Position numbers and translations under genes: made by a program
Shown: piece after piece, positions 1-7,530 of the stretch
Numbering within the stretch: the stretch's first letter is position 1
Layout of the letters: the number at the start of each line of letters is the position of its first letter
Source of the DNA: an uncultured Flammeovirgaceae bacterium
GTDB taxonomy: Bacteria > Bacteroidota > Bacteroidia > Cytophagales > Cyclobacteriaceae
Direction: 5' to 3'
DNA: 11,685 nucleotides
NCBI GenBank assembly: GCA_946480685.1
Contig: CAMLLI010000043.1
Span: forward strand, 1 to 11,685
Notes under the pieces: model-generated
Databases searched by the model: none
The model's input: the letters and a program-made list of their open reading frames with translations, nothing else
Told to the model about the DNA's origin: nothing

Positions 1-2
1 GA

Positions 3-43
3 AAATCACTACTATAACTAGTGCTAAGTATAAATAGTGATTT
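3..43. repeat. 9-bp inverted repeat at left edge
   Basis: AAATCACTA (3-11) is the exact reverse complement of TAGTGATTT (35-43), with a 23-base AT-rich loop. No T-run follows the right arm, so it is not a typical intrinsic terminator. It could be a hairpin after an upstream gene, an operator, or the end of a small element; the sequence does not decide between these. Confidence 0.4.
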
Positions 44-56
44 AAATCTAAAGGTT

Positions 57-76
57 AATCTGCGATTTCTGCGGGC
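57..76 (+). repeat. TCTGCG dispersed repeat, copy A
   Basis: ATCTGCGATTTCTGCGGG: two TCTGCG cores (59-64 and 68-73) spaced 9 bases, closing with GGG. Related pairs occur at 3142-3173 (same strand) and 7531-7552 (opposite strand). This copy lies about 90 bases upstream of the GxxExxY gene and in its orientation. From memory, similar TCTGCG pairs are common between genes in Bacteroidota genomes; a genome count would be needed to confirm that here. Function unknown. Confidence 0.55.
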
Positions 77-167
77 AATAAAAAACGCGTTATATAATGC
101 TTAATCGTGGTATAGATAAAATCATCTTTTTTATCATTCTTTGTCCTGTTATTAAGTATACCGTTGT

Positions 168-548
168 ATGACAGAGAATGATATATCTTACAAGATAAGA
201 GGCTCTATTTTTAAAGTACACCGCGCACTCGGTCCCGGATTACTGGAGTCTGTATATGAAGCAGCCCTCGCCCATGAGTTAATTCAAGCTGGCCTGCATA
301 TAAAAACACAGGTAGCCATTCCTGTACAGTATGATGATGTAAAGCTCGATATTGGGTTTCGCCTGGATATACTCGTAAATAATTTAGTTATTATCGAGAT
401 TAAATCAATAGAGGAATTTAGTAGTGTACACCATAAACAATTGCTGACTTATATGAAGCTCGCAAACATAAAGCTCGGGTTGCTTGTTAATTTCAATACA
501 GATTCCATAGATAAAGGTATAATTCGCAAAGTTAATGGCCTTCTGTGA
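168..548 (+). CDS. GxxExxY protein, PD-(D/E)XK nuclease-like
   Basis: A complete 126-residue protein, the normal length for the GxxExxY family (TIGR04256-type). The family signature is visible as GLLESVYE at about residues 24-31, preceded by the usual IRGSIFKVHRALGPG helix. A PD-(D/E)XK-like core follows: LDILV at about 66-70, a beta strand, then EIKS at about 77-80, which would supply the acidic and lysine residues of that nuclease fold. The C-terminal segment (HHKQLLTYMKLANIKLGLLVNF) is also typical. There is no signal peptide or membrane segment, so it should be cytoplasmic. No substrate or biological role is established for the family; nuclease activity is inferred from the fold signature. 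The ATG at 168 is the only sensible start. It stands alone, 77 bases before the metalloprotease gene, with a TCTGCG repeat upstream. Confidence 0.9.
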   Translation: MTENDISYKIRGSIFKVHRALGPGLLESVYEAALAHELIQAGLHIKTQVAIPVQYDDVKLDIGFRLDILVNNLVIIEIKSIEEFSSVHHKQLLTYMKLANIKLGLLVNFNTDSIDKGIIRKVNGLL

Positions 549-625
549 CGGAATTCTGACCACTCATTAAAATATACATGGATATATAGTTTCTCCTTTG
601 TACTTTCATCATTAAACCTGAACCG

Positions 626-2752
626 ATGAAAAAAGTACTAATAGCCTTTCTGTTGGCCATCCCCTTTGTATTACCAGCACAGAAGAAAAAGAAATCCGAT
701 GAACCTGCTTCACAGGCTGCTTCAGCCATTGAAGAAAAGGTGAATGGTTTGAAAAAGTATCCCGGCTATATCGAGTTTTACTACGATGAAGACCAGGATA
801 AACTATGGCTGCTCATCGATAAATTTAAAACCGAACTGCTATATATAGAGTCGCTCACAGCCGGTGTAGGCTCCAACGATATAGGACTTGATCGAAATCA
901 ACATGGTCGCGAACGCGTAGTATACTTTGAAAGACGAGGACCAAAAGTATTTCTGGTTGAGCCTAATAATTTTTATCGCGCCAACAGCACAAGTGCAGCG
1001 GAACGCAGAGCAGTAAAAGAATCATTTGCAGAATCTGTACTCTGGGCATTTACCGTGACAGCCGAAGACAACGGAAAAGTTTTAGTGGATGCCACCGACT
1101 TCTTCGTGCAAGATGCACACGATGTAGCCGGTACACTCCGCGCTACACAGCAAGGTGGCTATGGTCTGGATAAATCGCGGAGTGCTTTTTACCCGGAACG
1201 TATTCGTAATTTCCCATCTAACTCCGAGTTTGAAGTAACACTAACCTTTACTGGTCAGCCCGGCGGTAACTATATACGCAGTGTTACCCCAACGCCTGCG
1301 AACGTTACCATACGCGAGCATTTTTCATTTGTTCAGTTACCAGACAATAATTACAAGCCGCGCAAGTTTGATCCGCGTGCCGGCTACTTCAATACTTCAT
1401 ATTATGACTACGCTACACCAATCAGCGAACCTATTGAGAAGCGATTTATCAACCGGCACAGATTGGAGAAGAAAGATCCATCGGCATCGGTAAGTGAACC
1501 GGTTAAACCGATTATATACTATATGGATCCCGGGGCACCGGAACCTATACGCTCAGCATTGATGGATGGTGCCAAATGGTGGAACCAGGCGTTTGAAGCA
1601 GCAGGGTATAAAAATGCATTTATAGTGGAATTACTTCCTGAAGATGCAGACCCGATGGATGTTCGCTACAATGTTATCAACTGGGTACACCGTGCAACAC
1701 GCGGCTGGTCGTATGGCGCATCCGTTACTGATCCTCGCACCGGTGAAATTATAAAAGGACATGTTACTCTCGGATCACTGCGTGTGCGTCAGGACTTTTT
1801 AATTGCTGAAGGGTTGCTCGCGCCTTATGAAGAAGGTAAGCCGGTTAGTAAAGCCATGGAAGAGATGGCACTTGCACGTCTTCAACAACTGGCAGCGCAT
1901 GAGATCGGGCATACACTGGGCTTGGCGCATGCCTATACATCAAGTACAGAAAATCTCGCTTCGGTAATGGACTATCCTCATCCTATAGCAAAAGTTGTAA
2001 ACGGGAAAATTGATTTGTCGAACGCATACGATGATAAGATTGGAGCATTTGATAAAGTATCAATCACCTATGGCTACCAGGATTTCCCGGAAGGTGTTGA
2101 TGAAGACAAAGCACTTGACGCCATCATACAAAACTCACTGAAAGCAGGCCTTACATTTTTATCCGATCAGGATGCAAGACCGACTGGTGGTGCACATCCG
2201 TATGCACACTTATGGGACAATGGTGCTGATGCTACCGATGAACTGAATCGCGTTATGGAGGTCCGATCCGTAGCATTGAAAAATTTCGGCGAACGAAACA
2301 TCAAACCTCATGCACCTATGGCAACACTCGAAGAAGTGCTGGTACCTATATATTTCTTCCACCGCTACCAGGTAGAATCCGCTGTGAAAGTCTTGGGTGG
2401 TATAAATTATAGATATGCCTTGCGTGGCGATGGACAACCGGTTGCAGATCTGCTTACACCGGAGCAGCAATCAAAAGCACTCACAGCATTGCTAAAGACA
2501 GTTGAACCGGCAGCATTGATTCTCCCGGAAAGTTTACTGGTAAATATACCACCACGTCCTATCGGTTATCAGCGCCATCGTGAGTTGATCAAACTGAAAA
2601 CAGGATTAACCTTCGATCCTTTGGCCTTGGCTGAGACATCAGCAGATATGACGTATAGTTTGATATTGCATCCGGCACGTGCCAATCGTTTGGTAGACAT
2701 CATGCACGCAACATCAATCAGCCGAGTCTTGAAAGTATACTTGATAAATTGA
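626..2752 (+). CDS. Secreted zinc metalloprotease (DUF5117/DUF4953 type), main frame
   Basis: Main-frame part (708 codons) of a zinc-dependent metalloprotease. Residues 1-18 form a signal peptide (MKKVLIAFLLAIPFVLPA before QKKKK), so the protein is exported; no lipobox cysteine is seen. Residues ~30-140 match the DUF5118-like N-terminal region, ~140-300 the DUF5117 region, and ~330-640 the DUF4953 catalytic region. The zinc site is HEIGHTLGLAH, with H425, E426, H429, G432 and H435, and a metzincin-like Met-turn SVMDY at M448. Both catalytic elements are intact. The reading frame ends early: the last ~12 codons (after about 2716) look unrelated to the family, while the expected C-terminus continues in the -1 frame to 3096. 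Full length would be about 823 residues, usual for the family. Substrate unknown. This is either a real mutation removing the C-terminus or a sequencing/assembly indel. Confidence 0.92.
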   Translation: MKKVLIAFLLAIPFVLPAQKKKKSDEPASQAASAIEEKVNGLKKYPGYIEFYYDEDQDKLWLLIDKFKTELLYIESLTAGVGSNDIGLDRNQHGRERVVYFERRGPKVFLVEPNNFYRANSTSAAERRAVKESFAESVLWAFTVTAEDNGKVLVDATDFFVQDAHDVAGTLRATQQGGYGLDKSRSAFYPERIRNFPSNSEFEVTLTFTGQPGGNYIRSVTPTPANVTIREHFSFVQLPDNNYKPRKFDPRAGYFNTSYYDYATPISEPIEKRFINRHRLEKKDPSASVSEPVKPIIYYMDPGAPEPIRSALMDGAKWWNQAFEAAGYKNAFIVELLPEDADPMDVRYNVINWVHRATRGWSYGASVTDPRTGEIIKGHVTLGSLRVRQDFLIAEGLLAPYEEGKPVSKAMEEMALARLQQLAAHEIGHTLGLAHAYTSSTENLASVMDYPHPIAKVVNGKIDLSNAYDDKIGAFDKVSITYGYQDFPEGVDEDKALDAIIQNSLKAGLTFLSDQDARPTGGAHPYAHLWDNGADATDELNRVMEVRSVALKNFGERNIKPHAPMATLEEVLVPIYFFHRYQVESAVKVLGGINYRYALRGDGQPVADLLTPEQQSKALTALLKTVEPAALILPESLLVNIPPRPIGYQRHRELIKLKTGLTFDPLALAETSADMTYSLILHPARANRLVDIMHATSISRVLKVYLIN

Positions 2753-3096
2753 TAACGCATTCCTTCAAAGCCACACCGAAAGCCGGGTACGAAGGTGCTA
2801 TACAAATGAGTGTTGATGGCGCGTTATTCTCAAACCTGGCAAAGCTTGCAGCATCGGAGCAGTCATCTTTACAAGCCCGCGCCATAACAATGTTAAAGCT
2901 GGAACAGCTTAAAAACTGGCTTAAACAAAAAGGACCGGCAACAACCAACGAAGAGTGGAAGGCATTTTATGTATATATAGCATCACTCATTGAAAAGCTG
3001 CAGGAGAAACCTGAAGAATTCAAAGCAGACTATCCACTCGAATCTCCTCCCGGCATGCCCATCGGAAATCTAGACATGGATTTTTGCGGACATTAG
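2719..3096 (+). pseudogene. Displaced C-terminal part of the zinc metalloprotease
   Basis: In the frame one base back from the upstream gene, codons from 2719 read QPSLESILDKLITHSFK and continue for 126 codons to the TAG at 3094-3096. The ending ESPPGMPIG is the kind of proline/glycine-rich tail found at the C-terminus of DUF4953 metalloproteases. The open frame overlaps the upstream stop codon (2750-2752). Adding one A to the AA at 2716-2717 gives tca-aat-cag-ccg (S-N-Q-P) and restores one uninterrupted protein, so a lost base in an A-run is the simplest explanation. The fragment has no start of its own apart from a TTG at 2749 and is unlikely to be made independently. Confidence 0.8.
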
Positions 3097-3141
3097 AAAA
3101 ATTTTTTTAGCGCTGCTGTACGCATAAAAAGTGAAAAATAT

Positions 3142-3173
3142 ATCTGCATTTATCTGCGCCTTCCGCGGGAATG
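3142..3173 (+). repeat. TCTGCG dispersed repeat, copy B
   Basis: Three imperfect units with 10- and 9-base spacing: TCTGCA (3143), TCTGCG (3153) and TCCGCG (3162), ending in GGGAAT. It is the same pattern as copy A (57-76) with one extra unit. It sits immediately upstream of the -7 box of the pbpC gene, where a -33 element would be expected, so it could influence that promoter. The 34 bases before it (3097-3130) follow the metalloprotease stop and hold an A5T7 tract without a hairpin. Confidence 0.5.
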
Positions 3174-3180
3174 AATTTAT

Positions 3181-3188
3181 TACTTTTG
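3181..3188 (+). promoter_or_regulatory. Bacteroidota-type -7 box upstream of pbpC
   Basis: TACTTTTG matches the Bacteroidota -7 consensus TAnnTTTG exactly. No good TTG -33 element is seen 19-21 bases upstream, where the TCTGCG repeat lies. Only 8 bases separate the box from the ATG at 3197, so a transcript from here would be almost leaderless. Confidence 0.4.
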
Positions 3189-3196
3189 CGCGTAAC

Positions 3197-5560
3197 ATGT
3201 CGCGAAAGAACAAGATAAGAGTTGGATTGGCATTACTCGTTGTGGGGTTTGTTGGGTATTACTTTTCGCTATCCTCCATACTTTTTACCGATCCGTATTC
3301 TACTGTGCTGGAAGCTTCCAACGGAGAATTACTTTCTGCCGCTATAGCACGCGATGGCCAATGGCGTTTTCCGGAAACCGACTCCGTGCCTGATAAGTTT
3401 GCAGAAGCCATTATTACCTATGAAGACAAGCGCTTTCGCAGTCACCCCGGTGTAGATATACTTTCACTGGGCAGAGCGTTTCGTCAAAATATAGCCGCAC
3501 GAAGTATTGTAAGTGGAGGCAGTACGCTGAGCATGCAGGTAATCCGTCTCTCGCGAAAAGGAAAGTCGCGGACGGTAGTTGAAAAGATTATTGAAATTAT
3601 ACTCGCCACACGACTGGAGTTACGCTATAGCAAAGATGAGATACTGGCCCTATATGCATCGCACGCACCGTTCGGAGGAAACGTTGTTGGTATAGAAGCA
3701 GCGTGCTGGCGTTACTTTGGCAGAGATGCACGCGAGCTCTCGTGGGGTGAAGCAAGTTTACTGGCTGTACTGCCAAATGCGCCTTCGCTGATGCACCCGG
3801 GAAAGAACCGCGAACAGCTAAAGAGCAAGCGTGACAAATTGCTGGAGAAGCTGAGAGACATCGGCAAGATCGATACATTTACCTGCGCGCTGGCAAAAGA
3901 AGAACCTATACCGGAAGAACCTCAGGTGTTACCGCGCGCAGCACGACATTTACTTGTGCGAATGCAAGCCGATGGTTTTGCCGGGAAGAAAATACAATCA
4001 ACACTACAGTATAGTTTGCAGCATCGGGTTGAACAGATCATGCACGATCATCACCAGCGATTGGTCGGCAATAAAATTCATCATGCAGCTGCTATAGTAG
4101 CCGATGTAAAGACCGGAAATGTAGTGGCCTATATCGGTAATGTTGACAACGGAAAAAATTACCGGGGCGATGATGTTGATGTTATTGTCTCACCTCGCAG
4201 CACCGGAAGTATACTAAAACCTTTTTTATATGCCGCAATGCTGGAGGAGGGCAAGATCCTTCCGAAAACATTGTTGCCCGATGTACCGGTATATATCAAC
4301 GGCTTTGCACCCAAGAATTTTTCGAAGGATTATGATGGTGCTGTTCCTGCTGATAAAGCATTGATACGATCGCTGAATGTTCCGGTAGTATATATGCTGC
4401 GTGACTATCGCTATGAGAAGTTTCATTCGCTGCTAAAATCATTGGGCATGACAACCCTGAATCATCCTCCCGATCATTATGGTTTGTCGTTGATACTCGG
4501 CGGTGCAGAAGGAACCCTGTGGGATATAGCCGGTATGTATGCATCCATGGCGCGTACGCTGAATAATTACTTTGAACATCCTGGTAAGAATCGCTATACC
4601 CGCGGAGACTTTCATGCGCTGAAATATACTTTCAATAAGAATGAAACGGCTTCAGCTCCTGACCTGGAAGAGACTTCGTTCATCAACGCTTCTTCCATCT
4701 ATCAAACTTTTGATGCTTTGAAAGAAGTATACCGGCCGGGAGAAGAATCGGGCTGGCGTTACTTCAACAGCTCAAAACCGATCGCCTGGAAAACCGGTAC
4801 AAGCTTTGGCTTTCGCGATGGATGGGCCGTAGGCGTAACGCCTGATTATGTAGTAGGCGTGTGGGTTGGAAATGCTGATGGCGAAGGTCGCCCCGGACTT
4901 ACCGGTACCGATGCTGCTGCTCCTATATTATTCGATATATATTCGCAGTTACCCGGACAGCGTTGGTTTCAGCTGCCCAAGATGGAGATGGAAAAAATTA
5001 CCGTATGCGCCCGCAGCGGTTATCGAAACAGTTCGTTGTGTGATGAAGTAGACACCATCATGGTGGGACAACATGGGCTGCAAAGTGTAGCCTGTCCGTT
5101 GCATATGAAAGTTCATCTCACAGCCGATCAGAAATTCAGAGTACACAGTGACTGCGCTTCGGTTACTGAAATGAAAACCGTTAACTGGTTTGTACTGCCC
5201 CCTGTACAAGAATACTATTACAAGCCGCGCAATATATCGTATCGCTCGTTGCCGCCTTTTCGAAAAGATTGTCAGTCATCCTTCAATCTTACGGCAATGG
5301 ATCTTATATACCCGAAGCCGAATGCCCGCATATTTATACCACGCGACCTGGATGGTAAAATGGGGAATGCGGTTTTTGAATTAGCCCATCGCAACCCTAT
5401 GGCTACTGTTTTCTGGCATCTCGATGGAACCTATATCGGCAGCACGCGCAAAACGCATCACCTTGCTGTTAATCCCGAACAAGGTAAACATATACTTACC
5501 GTTATCGATGAGAACGGAGAAATGCTCGAACAATCTTTTGAAGTTTTATCGAAGATGTAA
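3197..5560 (+). CDS. pbpC: Penicillin-binding protein 1C
   Basis: Bifunctional class A peptidoglycan synthase of the PBP1C type, 787 residues, near the E. coli length. The ATG at 3197 was chosen over an in-frame GTG at 3131 because it puts a charged MSRKNK start directly before the single membrane anchor (about residues 9-30); the longer form would translate through the TCTGCG repeat and the -7 box. The GT51 glycosyltransferase domain (~50-220) has EDKRFRSHPG with catalytic E76, and GGSTLSMQ. The transpeptidase domain has the serine motif SILK (S338, K341), SLN (S392, N394) and KTGTSFG (K532-G534), all intact. The C-terminal ~90 residues form the BiPBP_C-type beta domain characteristic of PBP1C. 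The bulk of the protein is periplasmic. In many genomes pbpC follows an alpha-2-macroglobulin gene; here it does not, and the upstream neighbour is the metalloprotease. Confidence 0.96.
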   Translation: MSRKNKIRVGLALLVVGFVGYYFSLSSILFTDPYSTVLEASNGELLSAAIARDGQWRFPETDSVPDKFAEAIITYEDKRFRSHPGVDILSLGRAFRQNIAARSIVSGGSTLSMQVIRLSRKGKSRTVVEKIIEIILATRLELRYSKDEILALYASHAPFGGNVVGIEAACWRYFGRDARELSWGEASLLAVLPNAPSLMHPGKNREQLKSKRDKLLEKLRDIGKIDTFTCALAKEEPIPEEPQVLPRAARHLLVRMQADGFAGKKIQSTLQYSLQHRVEQIMHDHHQRLVGNKIHHAAAIVADVKTGNVVAYIGNVDNGKNYRGDDVDVIVSPRSTGSILKPFLYAAMLEEGKILPKTLLPDVPVYINGFAPKNFSKDYDGAVPADKALIRSLNVPVVYMLRDYRYEKFHSLLKSLGMTTLNHPPDHYGLSLILGGAEGTLWDIAGMYASMARTLNNYFEHPGKNRYTRGDFHALKYTFNKNETASAPDLEETSFINASSIYQTFDALKEVYRPGEESGWRYFNSSKPIAWKTGTSFGFRDGWAVGVTPDYVVGVWVGNADGEGRPGLTGTDAAAPILFDIYSQLPGQRWFQLPKMEMEKITVCARSGYRNSSLCDEVDTIMVGQHGLQSVACPLHMKVHLTADQKFRVHSDCASVTEMKTVNWFVLPPVQEYYYKPRNISYRSLPPFRKDCQSSFNLTAMDLIYPKPNARIFIPRDLDGKMGNAVFELAHRNPMATVFWHLDGTYIGSTRKTHHLAVNPEQGKHILTVIDENGEMLEQSFEVLSKM

Positions 5561-5591
5561 GCTTCTGATAAATAATGGCTTACTTGCTTTT
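5557..5591 (+). terminator. Possible weak terminator after pbpC
   Basis: GTAAGC (5557-5562, overlapping the stop codon) pairs with GCTTAC (5578-5583) across a 15-base loop, followed by TTGCTTTTTG. The stem is only 6 bp, so it may be weak or accidental. Confidence 0.3.
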
Positions 5592-5658
5592 TGTTAAATC
5601 TTTGCTAAATTCGTATTTATATTGATAAACCTATAATATCTAAAGACCCAGTGTGTCT

Positions 5659-6879
5659 ATGAAGACATTAAAATTTTTTGCACTGGTAGGCATTTTTTCT
5701 GTATTGTTTGCAATACAGCCTACCGCAACCGCTCGTCCGGAGCAAGTAAATCTAGACGAACCTCAGAACTATGTAGTTATCGGAGCATTCAAGATCCATC
5801 GTAATGCTGTTCGTTTCAGTGACCATGCCCAGAAACTGAGCCTCAATGCGAAGTATGAGAAGAACGTTAACCGTAACCTGTACTATGTATATGTATTGCA
5901 GACTGCCGATCGCGCAGCAGCCATTGCAGAAGCTAACCGCCTGCGCTCCGAATCGGAGTTTACAGACAGTTGGGTATATAGCGGCTCATTTACAAAAGAA
6001 ACAGCGCCCGCTGCTGTAGTATTGCGAAGCGTAGATGTAAACCCGGTAACGGAAGAGAAAATAGAAACGGTACAGCCTAAAGACCCTGAACCGGTTGCTA
6101 CTACAGTAAGCAATACTCCGGAAACTACAACGCCAACCGAACAAGCCACCTCGCAGTCTATAGATGATGGAGGAACCGGTAAAAATTTCTTCTTCAAGCT
6201 ATACCGCGCTACCGATAATGATGTTGTACAAGGCGATGTAAGTGCTATAGATGTAGACCGTACCCGCAAGATGGGAACGTATAAAGGCAATGCCCCGGTA
6301 AAAGTTGCCGACCCGCTTAGTAAAACGGACAGCGTGTTACTGGTGTGCGAAGTATTCGGATACCGGAAATCACAACGCAATATTTATTACAATGAACCTT
6401 CCGGTGAAGGAATCGAGACCGATGCGAACGGAGCTGTAGTAGTCCCCTTCGAGTTGATCCGTTTAAAGAAAGGCGACATCGCTGTCATGTACCATGTATA
6501 CTTTTACAAAGATGCATCGATCATGCGGCCCGAGTCTCGCTATGAAGTAGAGAGCCTCCTGAAAATGTTAAATGAAAATAAGAACTACCGCATCCGCATA
6601 CACGGCCATACGAACGGAGGTGCCAGCGGTAAAATTATTTCCAAGCCAAAAGACGGTGATAACTTCTTCTCTTTAACGGGTTCTGTTGAAGGCTTTGGTA
6701 CTGCTAAGAAACTTTCAGAAGAACGTGCAGAGATCATTCGTGATTTTCTGTTGAAGGAAGGTATAGATCCAAAACGTATGGAGACAAAAGCATGGGCCGG
6801 TAAACGCCCTATATACGATAAACTCAGCAGTCGCGCGCAGGAAAACGTGCGTGTGGAAATTGAGATTTTGCAGGACTAG
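5659..6879 (+). CDS. SPOR and OmpA-like domain envelope protein
   Basis: A 406-residue exported protein likely to bind the cell wall. The ATG at 5659 was preferred to the in-frame GTG at 5653 because it directly begins a signal peptide (MKTLKFFALVGIF..., cleavage near residue 27). A SPOR-like domain spans ~36-108 (NYVVIGAFKIHRNA... YYVYVLQT... WVYSG). A Thr/Pro/Glu-rich linker covers ~115-170 and a domain of unknown type ~172-275. An OmpA C-terminal-like domain runs from ~279 to the end: VYFYKDA, HGHTN (315-319), LSEERA with R356, and ENVRVEI (R398, E400). It departs from the usual OmpA motif in two ways: the aspartate of GHTD is N319, and 32 rather than about 10 residues separate it from LSEERA. 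I recall similar inserted forms in other Bacteroidota proteins, so this may be a subfamily trait. It follows pbpC by 98 bases and ends in a strong terminator, so it is probably its own unit. Confidence 0.85.
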   Translation: MKTLKFFALVGIFSVLFAIQPTATARPEQVNLDEPQNYVVIGAFKIHRNAVRFSDHAQKLSLNAKYEKNVNRNLYYVYVLQTADRAAAIAEANRLRSESEFTDSWVYSGSFTKETAPAAVVLRSVDVNPVTEEKIETVQPKDPEPVATTVSNTPETTTPTEQATSQSIDDGGTGKNFFFKLYRATDNDVVQGDVSAIDVDRTRKMGTYKGNAPVKVADPLSKTDSVLLVCEVFGYRKSQRNIYYNEPSGEGIETDANGAVVVPFELIRLKKGDIAVMYHVYFYKDASIMRPESRYEVESLLKMLNENKNYRIRIHGHTNGGASGKIISKPKDGDNFFSLTGSVEGFGTAKKLSEERAEIIRDFLLKEGIDPKRMETKAWAGKRPIYDKLSSRAQENVRVEIEILQD

Positions 6880-6885
6880 GTTGAG

Positions 6886-6931
6886 GTTATCCGTTAATGG
6901 TTAATCGTTATTCGTAGCTATATATACTATA
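6886..6931 (+). repeat. GTTA-rich 3'-end repeat with TATATA tract, copy 1
   Basis: Seven bases after the stop codon of the SPOR/OmpA gene, bases 6886-6914 carry GTTA-type units including GGTTAATCGTTAT. They match 25 of 29 positions of 10071-10099 read on the minus strand. The tract GCTATATATACTATA (6917-6931) follows; a counterpart follows copy 2 as well. In both places the element comes right after a stop codon and in the gene's orientation. Confidence 0.6.
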
Positions 6932-6950
6932 CGAACGCGGTATGAATTCA

Positions 6951-6991
6951 GAAGGCACAAATTTCTTCGCGAACTTTGTGCCTTCGTTTTT
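6951..6991 (+). terminator. Intrinsic terminator after the SPOR/OmpA gene
   Basis: GAAGGCACAAA (6951-6961) pairs perfectly with TTTGTGCCTTC (6975-6985), an 11-bp stem with a 13-base loop that itself contains the palindrome TTCGCGAA, followed by GTTTTT. Good form for a Rho-independent terminator, 71 bases past the stop codon. Confidence 0.85.
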
Positions 6992-7073
6992 GTAGGCAAG
7001 TTTTCGATTAGGTGCCAGGCATTCAATGTTCGGCTGCAATTTCTCCTTCACTCGAGTCGTTCCTTACACTCAA

Positions 7074-7097
7074 CTCAACACTATATATAGCGTTGAG
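7074..7097. repeat. 24-bp near-perfect palindrome around CTATATATAG
   Basis: CTCAACACTATA followed at once by TATAGCGTTGAG. The two 12-base arms are reverse complements with a single mismatch and no loop, giving the core CTATATATAG. A zero-loop, two-fold symmetric site resembles a binding site for a dimeric regulator more than a hairpin. It lies about 490 bases before the hydrolase ATG. Confidence 0.45.
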
Positions 7098-7530
7098 GCT
7101 TCGCATGTCTTTATTTTCACGTGGCCCCGCCCCGATTACTCTTATTGCATAATTACCCCGTTTCAACAAGGCTTTTCTTTGTCGGTTCTTTGCGCTTGCG
7201 ACTTCAACAATCCGATCGTAAAGAAACGATTTAGACGTCCTTTACCGAAAACGTTAGCGAAATTATACTTTCGGAAGACTACTTCGAGATCTTTCGATAC
7301 CGCAAAGGTTTTCGAATGCCTTTATTTTTGGAGTACACTAAATCTAAAAATGTATGCAACAACTGTATTTGTCGATTGCTGCTGCGCGCGGTAGCATTCC
7401 TCCTGATTCGGAAAAAAACACCCTCCTGCCAGAAAAGCCGAATTAGACATTTCTCCGTTAGCAGTCGTCCTCGCAAGTTGTCCGACCTAAATGTAAAAGG
7501 CACCGTTGTGATCTGCTTCGTGAATCGTTA

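Noticed and set aside
115..135. Short inverted repeat GATAAAA / TTTTATC upstream of the GxxExxY gene.
   Set aside because: Seven AT-only pairs are weak and expected by chance in such AT-rich sequence.
168..548. The GxxExxY gene as a toxin of a toxin-antitoxin pair.
   Set aside because: No small partner gene is adjacent, and the family has no established toxin role.
1281..1493. A 70-codon open frame inside the metalloprotease gene.
   Set aside because: It is an out-of-frame shadow of the main coding sequence without recognisable features.
2716..2752. Programmed -1 ribosomal frameshifting in the metalloprotease gene.
   Set aside because: The frame change has the right direction, but there is no slippery heptamer or clear downstream hairpin, and a single lost A explains it more simply.
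5883..6380. A 165-codon open frame on the minus strand inside the SPOR/OmpA gene.
   Set aside because: It lies fully opposite a well-supported gene; its Ser/Thr/Val-rich translation reflects the complement of that coding sequence.
7026..7394. A 122-codon open frame in the long intergenic region.
   Set aside because: The translation has unusual Cys/Phe/Arg content, no motif, no signal peptide, and overlaps other open frames on both strands. It looks like chance.
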